This document shows positions 7,348 to 15,636 of a stretch of DNA of 52,550 bases, one piece after another. The stretch spans positions 1 through 52,550 of the forward strand of contig JALHOJ010000021.1 of assembly GCA_022843045.1 (NCBI GenBank). The letters run 5' to 3'. The stretch comes from Phycisphaerales bacterium. Its GTDB lineage: Bacteria; Planctomycetota; Phycisphaerae; Phycisphaerales; UBA1924. The translations under genes and the position numbers were made by a program. The notes beneath the pieces were generated by a model that did not search any database, had not been told where the DNA came from, and saw only the letters and a program-made list of their open reading frames with translations. Numbering within the stretch: position 1 is the stretch's first letter; every line of letters begins with the position of its first letter.

Positions 7348-9872
7348 GTTCGCAAGCAACGGTCGCATCCACGCCGACGCCAACCGACATCGAACGTGGC
7401 CGCCTCGCCGTGCTCTGGGGCCTCTGCATCGCGCTCGCCTGCATCGTGCTCCGCTGCATCAGCACCTACGACCCGTTTCCGTACTGGTCGGGCGATCCGT
7501 TCATCATGCCTTCGCCAGTCGTTGGTCTGACGCCCGCATGGGCGATGGGCTTGGACGCCGTGACGATCATCGCATGTGGCGTGGTTTGCTGGGGCGTATC
7601 TCGCGCGGCGAGTAATCTCCAGTTGCGGCTGCTGATCGATAACTCCTGGGTCATCTTTTTTGTTTACCCCGCAGTGTCGCTCACGGCCAAGTCCTTCCTC
7701 GATGACCATGTACTCGGGCTGCACTGGGTCGCCTCCGTGTTCGTGGCGTTGGCTGTTCTGATGTGCATGAGGGACCGCGCCCTTCGGCTGCCCGCCGCGA
7801 TGCTCGCATGCTCCGCGCTGCTGTCAATCGTCGTCATGATCGTGCCCAAAGGCCTCGCGCAGGTCTTCGTCGAGCATCCGCAGATGATGCAGACCTTCCG
7901 CGCCAACCAAGACGCCTTCCTCGCCGCCCAAGGCTGGTCTCCCGACAGCGCCATGGCCCGCGGCTACCTCCGCCGCCTCGAACAACCCGAAGCCAGCGGC
8001 TGGTTCGGTCTCGCCAACGTCTTCGCGACACTCGCCGCGGCGGGCTTCGCCGCGTTCATCACGTGGCTTGTGCTCGAGTTGACGCGCGAGCGAGTCAGCC
8101 TGCGAGAAGATCGCACAGAACGAACCAAGTTGCTCGCCGTGACTGTCGGCGGAACTGCCCTGTGCGCCGCGGGCGTCTGGCTGGCCGGTTCCAAGGGTGG
8201 CTTCGCCGCCGCGGGGCTTGGCCTCGCCCTCGCCGCCGCGGCCTGGTGGATCAGGCGGCCTGGCAACGAAAGGAAGTTCTCCGAGAAGGTCGCCGGGTGG
8301 ATCGGCCCAGCCCTCGTCGCCCTGACGCTGCTCGCGGTGATCATCCGAGGCCTCATCGGCGAGCGCATCGGCGAGCTCTCGATCCTCTTCCGCTGGTTCT
8401 ACATGCAAGGCGCGGCGAAGATATTCATTCATAACCCGTTCGGCGTCGGGCCTGCTGGTTTCAAAGATGCGTACATGATCCACAAGCCCGCGCTGTCCCC
8501 CGAGGACACTGCATTCGCACACAGCATACTGATCGATTGGATCGTCTGCGCCGGCGTCATTGGGCTCGTGTTGGTGGGAGTCTGGGTCGGTTTCCTCATG
8601 AGTGCTTCTCGCGGCTTGCTGAGGCCCGCTCCGGCTTCAAGCCCGAGCGATGCGGGGCCTGAGGAATCACCTCAAGAGCGTTCGCTCGCGGTCACCCTCC
8701 TGCGCCAGGCACGCGGCCTGGCGTGCCTGATGGTGATTCTGCCCACCGGCATCGCCGCGTTCTTGGAGCGAGAGGCTGCCACGCCCGAGAGCGGCCTCAC
8801 TCGTGCCGCAGGCATCGCCTTCGCCCTCGCCTGCATCTGGGGCATCTGGCGCGTGATCGAGCGTGGCTCGCGCACGCAGAACTATGAAGACGCGCTCGGG
8901 CCAGCCGTCGCCGTCGGCGCAATCGTCGCCGCGGTGCATTGCCAGATCGAATTGACCGGCACAACCCAAGGCAGCGGCGCGTGGTGCTGGCTCGCTTTGG
9001 CGTGCGGCGCGGGGTTGTGTCGTGGGGCGTGGGTGTCACCTGCTTTGCCCGATGCGCCGGATCAGAACCCGTCGCCGACGTTCAAGTTGCCTCGATGGAT
9101 CATCATCGCGATCGTTGCGATGCCCGTCGGGATGCTGGGCATGCGAGTCGCCCAGACCTTGACCTGGCAACACGAACTCAGCCGCGCACACGCGCCCGCC
9201 GCACAAGTGCAGGACCTGACCCAGCGCCGCGCCGAACTCGACCGACTCGCTGGCTCCGCCCGTGACGACGCCGCCCGCGTGCTGCTCGCCGATTTGAGCA
9301 ACGCGACTGGCCAAAGCGTCACGCCCACAACGCTCGAAGCCGCCCTCGGAATGGTGCAAGCGCGCGGCGTCGCCGCCGCCAAGGTGCCGCTGATTGAGGC
9401 GGCCAGCGATCAGCCGTGGCACTTCGGCACGCTTCGTGCTGCGTCTCGCGTGCTGTTGATGGACGCCCAAGGTCGCCTAGCCCGCGGGGAGAAGGTCGAG
9501 CCGGCGGATCTTGACTCTGCCATCACACTCTTGGACAAACGCCGCGAGCAATTCGGCAAGACCGCCTCATACTGGTCCTGGCTGGGCATCCTTTGGGAGC
9601 AGCGAGCAACCCTGCCATTCGAGGGCAAAGGCATCGTCAGCGACTCCCTCTCGGCGCAGACGCGTGCGACGCAGGCCTATATGAACGCCGCCAAGTTCGC
9701 ACCTTTCGATCCGCTCCATCCCGTGAAACTCAGCGATCTCTACGCCACGATGGGCGATACCGAAAACGCCCGCGGCTGGGCGATTCGAGCGTTGGAATTG
9801 GACAAGAACCTCCGCTTAGACCCCCTCCGTCAACTGACGGAATCCGAACGAGCAAGGCTCAAGGCTCGCTAA
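7344..9872 (+). CDS. O-antigen ligase/polymerase-like membrane protein with TPR-like C-terminus
   Basis: 842 residues. The first ~560 contain about a dozen hydrophobic segments. Between them lies the IHNPFGVGPAGFKDAYM stretch (about residues 360-376), which resembles the N-P-x-G-x-G feature of the Wzy_C / O-antigen ligase superfamily, followed by HSILIDW with the usual conserved His. After a last membrane helix (~572-594) a soluble tail of ~240 residues contains helical repeats, ending in a TPR-like unit (DPLHPVKLSDLYATMGDTENARGWAIRALELD). The start codon overlaps the stop of the glycosyl-phosphate transferase, so the two are translationally coupled. Probable role: joining or polymerising lipid-linked glycans outside the inner membrane. 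Confidence 0.82.
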   Translation: MSSQATVASTPTPTDIERGRLAVLWGLCIALACIVLRCISTYDPFPYWSGDPFIMPSPVVGLTPAWAMGLDAVTIIACGVVCWGVSRAASNLQLRLLIDNSWVIFFVYPAVSLTAKSFLDDHVLGLHWVASVFVALAVLMCMRDRALRLPAAMLACSALLSIVVMIVPKGLAQVFVEHPQMMQTFRANQDAFLAAQGWSPDSAMARGYLRRLEQPEASGWFGLANVFATLAAAGFAAFITWLVLELTRERVSLREDRTERTKLLAVTVGGTALCAAGVWLAGSKGGFAAAGLGLALAAAAWWIRRPGNERKFSEKVAGWIGPALVALTLLAVIIRGLIGERIGELSILFRWFYMQGAAKIFIHNPFGVGPAGFKDAYMIHKPALSPEDTAFAHSILIDWIVCAGVIGLVLVGVWVGFLMSASRGLLRPAPASSPSDAGPEESPQERSLAVTLLRQARGLACLMVILPTGIAAFLEREAATPESGLTRAAGIAFALACIWGIWRVIERGSRTQNYEDALGPAVAVGAIVAAVHCQIELTGTTQGSGAWCWLALACGAGLCRGAWVSPALPDAPDQNPSPTFKLPRWIIIAIVAMPVGMLGMRVAQTLTWQHELSRAHAPAAQVQDLTQRRAELDRLAGSARDDAARVLLADLSNATGQSVTPTTLEAALGMVQARGVAAAKVPLIEAASDQPWHFGTLRAASRVLLMDAQGRLARGEKVEPADLDSAITLLDKRREQFGKTASYWSWLGILWEQRATLPFEGKGIVSDSLSAQTRATQAYMNAAKFAPFDPLHPVKLSDLYATMGDTENARGWAIRALELDKNLRLDPLRQLTESERARLKAR

Positions 9873-9983
9873 GGGGCGAATGGCGCACGCCGCCGGCCGA
9901 ACCTCCAACCAACCCCCTCAACGCCCTCCGCTCGAATCGAAGGCAACCTCGTTCCGGAGCCGTCCGCACCGCTCGGTTCCCAG

Positions 9984-10012
9984 TTGTTTTCGCACCCGGA
10001 ACGACTTACAAT
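9984..10012 (+). promoter_or_regulatory. Candidate sigma-70-type promoter for fusA
   Basis: TTGTTT at 9984-9989 and TACAAT at 10007-10012 are separated by exactly 17 bases. The -10 matches consensus at five of six positions; the -35 only at its first three. It is the best pair I found between the O-antigen ligase-like gene and EF-G. Confidence 0.45.
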
Positions 10013-10070
10013 TGCCTGGTCGCACTCTGTTAGTGCACCATGATCAATTGACCCCTTGGCGAGTTGTCCC

Positions 10071-10106
10071 ATGGACGACGACGACGACGAAATCGATCCC
10101 TACTGA
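10071..10106 (+). other. Possible 11-codon acidic upstream ORF in the fusA leader
   Basis: An ATG at 10071 opens a frame encoding Met, five Asp, Glu, Ile, Asp, Pro, Tyr and then TGA. It sits inside the presumed fusA leader, about 210 bases before the EF-G start. No good ribosome binding site is visible. It could be a leader peptide or chance; the GAC repeat is the notable part. Confidence 0.2.
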
Positions 10107-10318
10107 CGTCGGCCGGAATGGCCGGCCACCCTTCGTCCGCCTGCTTGCCCATTCGCGCGAGCACAATCCATCCTTGCCGCCCAAGCGCTGAATGCAACGC
10201 TCGGGCTGTCAGCAGCACATCAGTTTTCCAGAGCCACCTTGGTTCGTCATATCCGCACTCCGCCCGCCGCGTGCAACTCAGAAATCGCGGTTTTCAGGGC
10301 ACTTTTTAGGGTTTCCCC

Positions 10319-12445
10319 ATGCCAGCCGACCTGTCCCACATTCGTAACTTCGGTATCTGCGCCCACATCGACGCGGGTAAAACCACCGTCTCCGAACACA
10401 TCCTGTTCTACACCGGGAAGAACTACAAGATCGGCGAAGTGCACGAAGGCACCGCCACGATGGACTTCCTGCAGGAAGAACAGGAACGCGGCATCACCAT
10501 CCAGTCCGCCGCGACGACCTGCCCTTGGGAGTACAAGGGCAAGGAATTCAAGCTGAACCTGATCGATACCCCCGGCCACGTGGACTTCACCATCGAAGTC
10601 GAACGCTCGATGCGCGTCCTCGACGGCGCGGTCGCGGTCTTCGACGGAAAGGAAGGCGTGGAAGCTCAGTCCGAAACGGTCTGGCGTCAGGCCGACCGCT
10701 ATCGCGTGCCCCGTCTGTGCTTCATCAACAAGATGGACAAGATCGGCGCGAGCTTTGAGTTCTCCTACAACACCATCAAGTCCCGCCTGGGCGCTAACGG
10801 CGTCCCGATTCAGATTCCCATCGGCCTGGGCCACCAGCACCGCGGCATCGTCGATCTCATGACGATGAAGGGCTACCTCTTCGAGGGCGACCACGGCGAG
10901 AACATCAAGGAAATCGCCATCCCCGAAGATGAGCAGGAAATGGCGGAGAAGTACCACCACATCATGGTCGAGAAGATCGCCGAACTCGACGACGAACTCG
11001 CCACCGACTTCCTCGAAGGCAAGGAAATCTCCGTCGAGCGTCTCAAGGCCGCTCTCCGCGCCGCGACCATCAAGCAGCGCTGCTTCCCGGTCTTGTGCGG
11101 GGCCGCCCTGCGCAACGTCGGCGTGCAGATCCTGATCGATTCGATCGTGCAGTACCTGCCCGCGCCCACCGAAAAGCCCGACGTCACGGGCACCGACCCC
11201 AATGACAAGGACATCCCCCTCAGCCGTCCGCACGATCCCGACGCGCCCTTCGCCGGGCTGGTCTTCAAGGTCGTCAGCGACATGCACGGCGACCTCACCT
11301 ACATCCGCGTCTACAGCGGCAAGCTGGGCAAGGGCACCCGCATCCTGAACCCGGGCAACGGCAAGACCGAAAACGCCTCGCGTATCTTCGAAATGCACGC
11401 CCAGAACCGCATCCCGCTGGATGAAGTCACGGCGGGCAACATCGTCGCGATCGTCGGCATCAAGAACAGCTACACGGGCGACACCCTCTGCGACTCCGAC
11501 AAGCCCATCATCCTCGAGCGCATGCACTTCCCCGAGCCCGTGATCGCGATGAGCATCGAGCCCAAGAGCCAGGACGACAAGCGCAAGCTGTCCGAAGCCC
11601 TGGGCGTCATCCGCCGCGAAGACCCGAGCTTCCGCAGCCAGTTCGACGAAGAAACCGGCCAGACCATCATCATGGGCATGGGCGAGTTGCACTTGGAAAT
11701 CATCCGCAACAAGCTCATCCGTGACATGAAGATCAACGTCGAGACCGGCAAGCCCAAGGTTTCGTATCGCGAAGCCATCAGCAAGAAGGTCGAAGACGTC
11801 CGCGGCTTGCACAAGAAGCAGTCGGGCGGTCGCGGTCAGTTCGGTGACTGCATGATCACCCTCGAGCCCTACTCCGCGGCCCAAGCCGAAGAGGCCGAGC
11901 TCGACTTCACCGACAACTTCGCCTTCGAAAACAAGATCGTCGGCGGCGTGATTCCCAAGGAATTCATCCCCAGCATCGAGTACGGCATCCGCCAGCAGGC
12001 CAAGACCGGCGTCAAGTTCGGCTACCCCTTGATCAACGCCAAGGCCACCCTCACTTACGGCTCCTACCACGACGTCGACTCCAGCCAGATCGCCTTCGAA
12101 CTGGCCGGCATGGAAGCCCTCAAGCTCGCCGTCGACCGCGCCGGCCCCCAGCTGCTCGAGCCCATCATGAAGGTCGTCATCACCGTGCCCAACGACTACC
12201 TGGGTAACGTGACGGGCGACGTCTCCAGCCGCCGCGGCATGATCATCGACACCGAAGATCGTGACCCCGTCAAGATGGTGCAGGCCGAAATCCCGCTCAG
12301 CGAACTCTTCGGTTACACCACCGCCCTTCGCGGCATGAGCCAGGGCCGCGCCAGTGCGACCATGGAATTCCTTGAGTACCGCCCGATGCCGGCGGGCCTC
12401 ATGAAGGAAATGACGGAAGAAAAGGGCGGCGCCAAGAAGAAGTAA
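10319..12445 (+). CDS. fusA: Translation elongation factor G
   Basis: 708 residues, full length for EF-G. The GTPase signatures are AHIDAGKTT (15-23), RGITIQSAATTC in switch I, DTPGH (83-87) and NKMD (137-140). Domain IV shows GGRGQFGDCMITLEP and the C-terminal domain RGMIIDTEDRD. It catalyses translocation of tRNA and mRNA on the ribosome and helps in ribosome recycling. It stands alone, without rpsL, rpsG or tuf; planctomycetes often carry several EF-G paralogues, so whether this is the main copy cannot be settled here. The ATG has no clear Shine-Dalgarno. A strong terminator follows 48 bases after the stop. Confidence 0.97.
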   Translation: MPADLSHIRNFGICAHIDAGKTTVSEHILFYTGKNYKIGEVHEGTATMDFLQEEQERGITIQSAATTCPWEYKGKEFKLNLIDTPGHVDFTIEVERSMRVLDGAVAVFDGKEGVEAQSETVWRQADRYRVPRLCFINKMDKIGASFEFSYNTIKSRLGANGVPIQIPIGLGHQHRGIVDLMTMKGYLFEGDHGENIKEIAIPEDEQEMAEKYHHIMVEKIAELDDELATDFLEGKEISVERLKAALRAATIKQRCFPVLCGAALRNVGVQILIDSIVQYLPAPTEKPDVTGTDPNDKDIPLSRPHDPDAPFAGLVFKVVSDMHGDLTYIRVYSGKLGKGTRILNPGNGKTENASRIFEMHAQNRIPLDEVTAGNIVAIVGIKNSYTGDTLCDSDKPIILERMHFPEPVIAMSIEPKSQDDKRKLSEALGVIRREDPSFRSQFDEETGQTIIMGMGELHLEIIRNKLIRDMKINVETGKPKVSYREAISKKVEDVRGLHKKQSGGRGQFGDCMITLEPYSAAQAEEAELDFTDNFAFENKIVGGVIPKEFIPSIEYGIRQQAKTGVKFGYPLINAKATLTYGSYHDVDSSQIAFELAGMEALKLAVDRAGPQLLEPIMKVVITVPNDYLGNVTGDVSSRRGMIIDTEDRDPVKMVQAEIPLSELFGYTTALRGMSQGRASATMEFLEYRPMPAGLMKEMTEEKGGAKKK

Positions 12446-12492
12446 GCCCCCAGTGCGCCTCCTGAGGCGTACTCCCCAATCTGAAAACCCCG

Positions 12493-12521
12493 AACCCGGA
12501 CCGATTTCGGTCCGGGTTTTT
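12493..12521 (+). terminator. Intrinsic terminator after fusA
   Basis: A perfect 11-bp stem (12493-12503 with 12508-12518) closes a four-base ATTT loop and runs directly into five T residues at 12517-12521. It isolates fusA from the downstream PEP-CTERM gene. Confidence 0.92.
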
Positions 12522-12711
12522 GTTGCGCGGAGCGGTTTTGCGCGTTATTGGGCGTAGGTGAGACCTCTCGGGAGGGCCGCAAAGGCCACTTGGAGCGCAG
12601 AAACCGCAAAAAAGTCCCTCAGATTTCTGGCATCTCCCGCGTCTTGTGGCATGTTCTACTACCCGTGTGTGTGCGGGCTGGAAGAGCAAACTTAGAGAAG
12701 GGTGAGATGTC

Positions 12712-13389
12712 ATGTCTATGAACTCAAAGATGGTCGCGTGCGCTTTGGCGCTTGCAGGGGCGGTTGGGATGGCTCAGGCCGCGACCGTGCAGGCGACCGT
12801 CACTGCAGACAACCACTACGCGTTGTACAGCGTGAACGGCGGATCGATCAACTTCGTTGGTCGCAACGAAGTCGGCCCCGTGGGCGAGCCCGGCACTTAT
12901 AACTGGAGCGTCGCCGAAACCTGGAACTTCCAGACCGACGATGTTGTGTACATCGCCGCCTGGAGCGACGACTTCTTCGCCCAAGGCCTCTTGGGTGAGT
13001 TCAACGTCGCCGGTGGTCCCTCGATCTTCACCGGCAACCCGATCTGGCAGGTGTACCGCACCGGCATCGACCGCGACGGCACCGACCCGGCTCCCAGCAC
13101 CGCTGAGATGACCGCTCAGATCGCGTTCGCCTCGTCGAACAATCTGTTCCGTCCGACCAGCGTCGGCCAGTTGAACACTCCCGCCGCGACGCCTTGGGGC
13201 CAGATCGGTGGCATTAGCAACCAGGCTCGCTGGATCTGGGCCGACGTTCCCGAAGGCCAGGATCCCTTCTCCCCCGGCCAGAACTGGGGCGAGTACCTGA
13301 TCTTCTGTGCGGTGATTCCCACCCCCGGCTCGGTCGCCCTGCTGGGCCTGGGCGGTCTGGTGGCGCTCCGCCGCGAACGCCGCAAGTAA
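12712..13389 (+). CDS. PEP-CTERM-type secreted protein
   Basis: 225 residues. An N-terminal signal peptide (MVACALALAGAVGMAQAA, cleavage near residue 24) precedes a Trp/Tyr/Asp-rich body of unknown fold (VVYIAAWSDDFFAQG, RWIWADVP). The C-terminus IPTPGSVALLGLGGLVALR followed by RERRK is a clear planctomycete-style PEP-CTERM signal: proline motif, hydrophobic span and basic end. By family knowledge such proteins are processed by an exosortase and end up at the cell surface or in exopolysaccharide. The ATG at 12712 is preceded by AGAAGGGTGAG, a good ribosome binding site. It is a single-gene unit between two terminators. Specific function unknown. Confidence 0.88.
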   Translation: MSMNSKMVACALALAGAVGMAQAATVQATVTADNHYALYSVNGGSINFVGRNEVGPVGEPGTYNWSVAETWNFQTDDVVYIAAWSDDFFAQGLLGEFNVAGGPSIFTGNPIWQVYRTGIDRDGTDPAPSTAEMTAQIAFASSNNLFRPTSVGQLNTPAATPWGQIGGISNQARWIWADVPEGQDPFSPGQNWGEYLIFCAVIPTPGSVALLGLGGLVALRRERRK

Positions 13390-13411
13390 GCAATCAAACG
13401 ATGGAGGAAGT

Positions 13412-13442
13412 CGCCCTGGATCGAAAGGTCCGGGGCGTTTTT
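13412..13442 (+). terminator. Intrinsic terminator after the PEP-CTERM gene
   Basis: An 11-bp stem, 13412-13422 with 13427-13437, including two G-T wobbles, closes a GAAA tetraloop and is followed by a T-rich run starting at 13438. It lies 22 bases after the stop codon. Confidence 0.9.
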
Positions 13443-13486
13443 CTTTTTGGTCGTCTGCCGCGCAGGCTGACAAAGCCCGCGGGATC

Positions 13487-13511
13487 AACGAAACGGGACC
13501 GTCAGGGAGCG
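13487..13511 (-). repeat. Dispersed CCTGACGG-core repeat, copy 1
   Basis: Read on the minus strand this is CGCTCCCTGACGGTCCCGTT followed by TCGTT. It aligns with the elements at 13674-13703 and 18843-18875 over about 25 bases: a C/G-rich start, a TCCTGACGG core, then TTCGT. A shorter match to the core lies at 5974-5986, also in minus orientation. Confidence 0.45.
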
Positions 13512-13609
13512 TCGACAACCGAGGCCCTCCGGCGTTACCACGGGGCAAGCAAAGAGTGACAAGTCGAACGACGCCACGGATCAATGCCATCTTCGCCACT
13601 ATCCGCGGC

Positions 13610-13658
13610 TTCTCTTTGCCTTGCTCCGTCGTCTCCGTGTGCGCCGTGGTGAAATCGG
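13610..13658 (+). repeat. Possible widespread CT/GT-rich intergenic repeat
   Basis: The stretch reads as short CTTTGC, CTCCGTCG, CTCCGTGT, GCGCCGTGGTGAAATC units. It resembles a phrase (CTCCGTGTCTCCGTGGTGAA) that I remember as common between genes in planctomycetes and some other phyla. This is recognition from memory; only one copy is in this window. Confidence 0.3.
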
Positions 13659-13673
13659 AGGTCCGTTGTGTGC

Positions 13674-13703
13674 GACGCGTCCTGACGGGCGGGGTTCGTC
13701 GGG
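13674..13703 (+). repeat. Dispersed CCTGACGG-core repeat, copy 2
   Basis: GACGCGTCCTGACGGGCGGG followed by GTTCGTCGGG aligns with copy 1 (inverted, 160 bases upstream) and with 18843-18875. It ends 14 bases before the start of the haem-motif membrane protein, so it may lie in that gene's leader. Confidence 0.45.
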
Positions 13704-13716
13704 AGTACTGTCGCGG

Positions 13717-14484
13717 ATGGATCAGTCTTGGTCGCTTCGAACGTTGTCCCTGCCGGTGCGCATCGGCCTGCTGGGCATTGTGCTGGTAGTGTGGATGGGG
13801 CATGCGGCGTCGCTGCTGCACATGTACTGGCACTATGAGAACCGCGACGAGCGAGCGGGCTTCACCATCGACGATGTGCGAGCCGCGTATCACGGCATCG
13901 ACGCCCCGGCGGCGATGAAGACCGCGCTGGAAGCCAATCACCCGGCGGGCCTTGCCCAGCCGACCCGCGATGCCCTGCTGGCGTGGCTCAAGGGCGACAA
14001 GCTCGCGGAGAACTACGACAATCTGGACCTGGGCGAGAACAGCCCGGCGGAACTGATCGCGAACAACTGCAACTCGTGCCACGCGCGGAAAGCAGCAAAG
14101 GAGAAAGGCGCGGGCATCGCGCTGGAGGCTTGGGAGGACGTGCGCAAAGTCGCGTTCTCGCGGCAGATCAATCCCGTGCCGATCAAGGTCCTGGCAATCT
14201 CGACGCACACGCACGCGCTGGCACTGGCGGCGCTGTCGGGCGTGGTGATCGCGCTGGCGATGTGCTCGACGTTCGCGAGGAGCGGAGGCAGGGTGGTGCC
14301 GCTGCTGATCACATGTAACGGGCTGGGGCTTGCAATCGACATCGCAAGCTGGTGGCTGGCCCGCCTGGAGACGCCCTTCGTGTTCACGATCGTGCTCGGT
14401 GGCGCGATGTACAACCTTTCGCTGGCGTTGCTGACCGTGCTGCCGACCGTGGACCTGCTGCGGGGCAAGGCTCGAGGTGGATAA
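13717..14484 (+). CDS. Four-helix membrane protein with single CxxCH haem-binding motif
   Basis: 255 residues from the ATG at 13717. An in-frame extension back to 13621 exists, but its composition is poor and it runs through a repeat. One membrane helix (about residues 15-37) is followed by a soluble region holding CNSCH at 118-122, the cytochrome c haem attachment motif. Three more hydrophobic segments follow (~166-186, ~194-215, ~220-240). The soluble loop should lie on the periplasmic side if haem is attached there. It could be a small electron-transfer or sensing protein; a distal haem ligand cannot be assigned. No neighbouring cytochrome biogenesis gene is present. Not matched to a named family. 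Confidence 0.72.
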   Translation: MDQSWSLRTLSLPVRIGLLGIVLVVWMGHAASLLHMYWHYENRDERAGFTIDDVRAAYHGIDAPAAMKTALEANHPAGLAQPTRDALLAWLKGDKLAENYDNLDLGENSPAELIANNCNSCHARKAAKEKGAGIALEAWEDVRKVAFSRQINPVPIKVLAISTHTHALALAALSGVVIALAMCSTFARSGGRVVPLLITCNGLGLAIDIASWWLARLETPFVFTIVLGGAMYNLSLALLTVLPTVDLLRGKARGG

Positions 14485-14551
14485 CGCACTGCTTGTGTGT
14501 GTGAGGACGAAGAACGCCTGCGGCAAGCGGCATCGAGGATAAAACCGCTGA

Positions 14552-15592
14552 TCACTTGGCCTGCGTGAAGGCTGTGATGGCGAGATACAGCGGGATGCCG
14601 ACCCCGATGTTGAACGGGAACGTCACGGCGAGCGCCATGGGGATGTAGAGCCCCGGCGTGGCTTGCGGGATCACCAGGCGAATCGCGGCGGGCACGGCGA
14701 TATAGCTCGCGGACGCCGCGAGGACCATGAGCAGGAAGGTGTCGCCAAAGCCCAGCCCGCCCAGTTTGGCGAGAGCCGCCGCCGTGACTGCGCCCAGTAG
14801 CGGGAAGAGGATGCCCAACAGGATCAGACGCTTGGGGGCCTTGCGAAGATCGCGCAGGCGGCGGGCCGCAAGGATGCCAAGGTCCAGCAGAAAGAAGACG
14901 AGCACGCCGCTGAAGAGGTCGGTGCAAAGCGGCTTGAACTTCGCATAGCCCGCTTGGCCGGTGATCATGCCGATGATGAGGCTGCCCAGCAGCAGCAGCA
15001 CAGGGCCATTCAGAAACGCTTCGTGGAGCAGCGAGCCCCAAGAGCCATGGCGCTTCGCGCCGTCGGCGGGCGGGGCCTCGGCGGCGCCGTACTTGCGCCA
15101 GAGCAGCACTCCCACGACGATCGCCGGGCTTTCCATGAGTGCCATCACGGCGACCATGTGCCCGCCGTACGCGATGCCTTTGGACTCAAGCACCGTGCAC
15201 GCGGCCATGAACGTGACGGCGGAGATGCTGCCGTAGGTCGCGGCGAGGGCGGCCGCGTTGGCGAGAGTGGTGAGGCGGCGAGTGACGTAGAAAACGACGA
15301 CGGGCATCGCGGCGGCGAGGAGCATGCCGGCGATCATGGCGACGGCTGCGTCACGGGAGATGCCGTGGACGGCAAGCTCGACGCCTCCCTTGAAGCCGAT
15401 CGCCCAGAGCAGGTACAGCGAGAGAAGCTTGGTGACAGGCTTGGGGACGTGAAGATTGCTCTTGGCGAGGCGAGCGATCGCTCCCAGGAAAAAGAAGAGG
15501 ATGGGGGGGCTGGCGGCGAGTATGGAGCCGACGTTGGTGAGCAAGTCGACCTGCGCCAGGCTGAGGGGATGCATCGCGGGAGCGATGGGCAT
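14552..15592 (-). CDS. SbtA-family sodium-dependent bicarbonate transporter
   Basis: 346 residues, about ten membrane helices. It resembles the Sbt_1 (DUF897) family: the GFKGGVEL stretch near residue 70, an internal repeat of two five-helix halves, ESKGIAYGGHMVAVMALMESPAIV in the middle, and a C-terminal SYIAVPAAIRLVIPQATPGLYI corresponding to the SSDISGPPTLRAGIP region of cyanobacterial SbtA. Characterised members import bicarbonate with Na+. Here the Ser-Ser-Asp-Ile of the last motif is not conserved, so the substrate could differ. No SbtB (PII-like) gene lies beside it, which is unusual for cyanobacteria but known elsewhere. It converges with the haem-motif gene. Confidence 0.82.
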   Translation of the reverse strand: MPIAPAMHPLSLAQVDLLTNVGSILAASPPILFFFLGAIARLAKSNLHVPKPVTKLLSLYLLWAIGFKGGVELAVHGISRDAAVAMIAGMLLAAAMPVVVFYVTRRLTTLANAAALAATYGSISAVTFMAACTVLESKGIAYGGHMVAVMALMESPAIVVGVLLWRKYGAAEAPPADGAKRHGSWGSLLHEAFLNGPVLLLLGSLIIGMITGQAGYAKFKPLCTDLFSGVLVFFLLDLGILAARRLRDLRKAPKRLILLGILFPLLGAVTAAALAKLGGLGFGDTFLLMVLAASASYIAVPAAIRLVIPQATPGLYIPMALAVTFPFNIGVGIPLYLAITAFTQAK

Positions 15593-15636
15593 GGGGCGAG
15601 TCTATGGGCGCACGGGGCTGCTCTGTTGGCCCATGC

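Larger units (their letters stand above)
9873..10318. other. 446-base gap: fusA leader region
   Basis: No convincing gene of usual size lies here. The stretch holds a candidate promoter at 9984-10012, a tiny ORF of mostly acidic codons at 10071-10106, and a small GC-rich hairpin at about 10112-10128 (GGCCGG/CCGGCC). No tRNA was recognised. If the promoter is right, the EF-G message has a leader of about 300 bases. Confidence 0.5.
13390..13716. other. 327-base gap with terminator and repeat remnants
   Basis: It contains the terminator at 13412-13442, two copies of a dispersed CCTGACGG-core element in opposite orientations (13487-13511 minus, 13674-13703 plus), and between them a CT/GT-rich stretch ending CCGTGGTGAAATC (13610-13658). 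No coding frame here looks real. Open frames reach in from the following gene but lack protein-like composition. Confidence 0.5.

Noticed and set aside
10247..12070. 607-codon minus-strand frame opposite EF-G
   Set aside because: Shadow produced by codon bias in a highly conserved gene.
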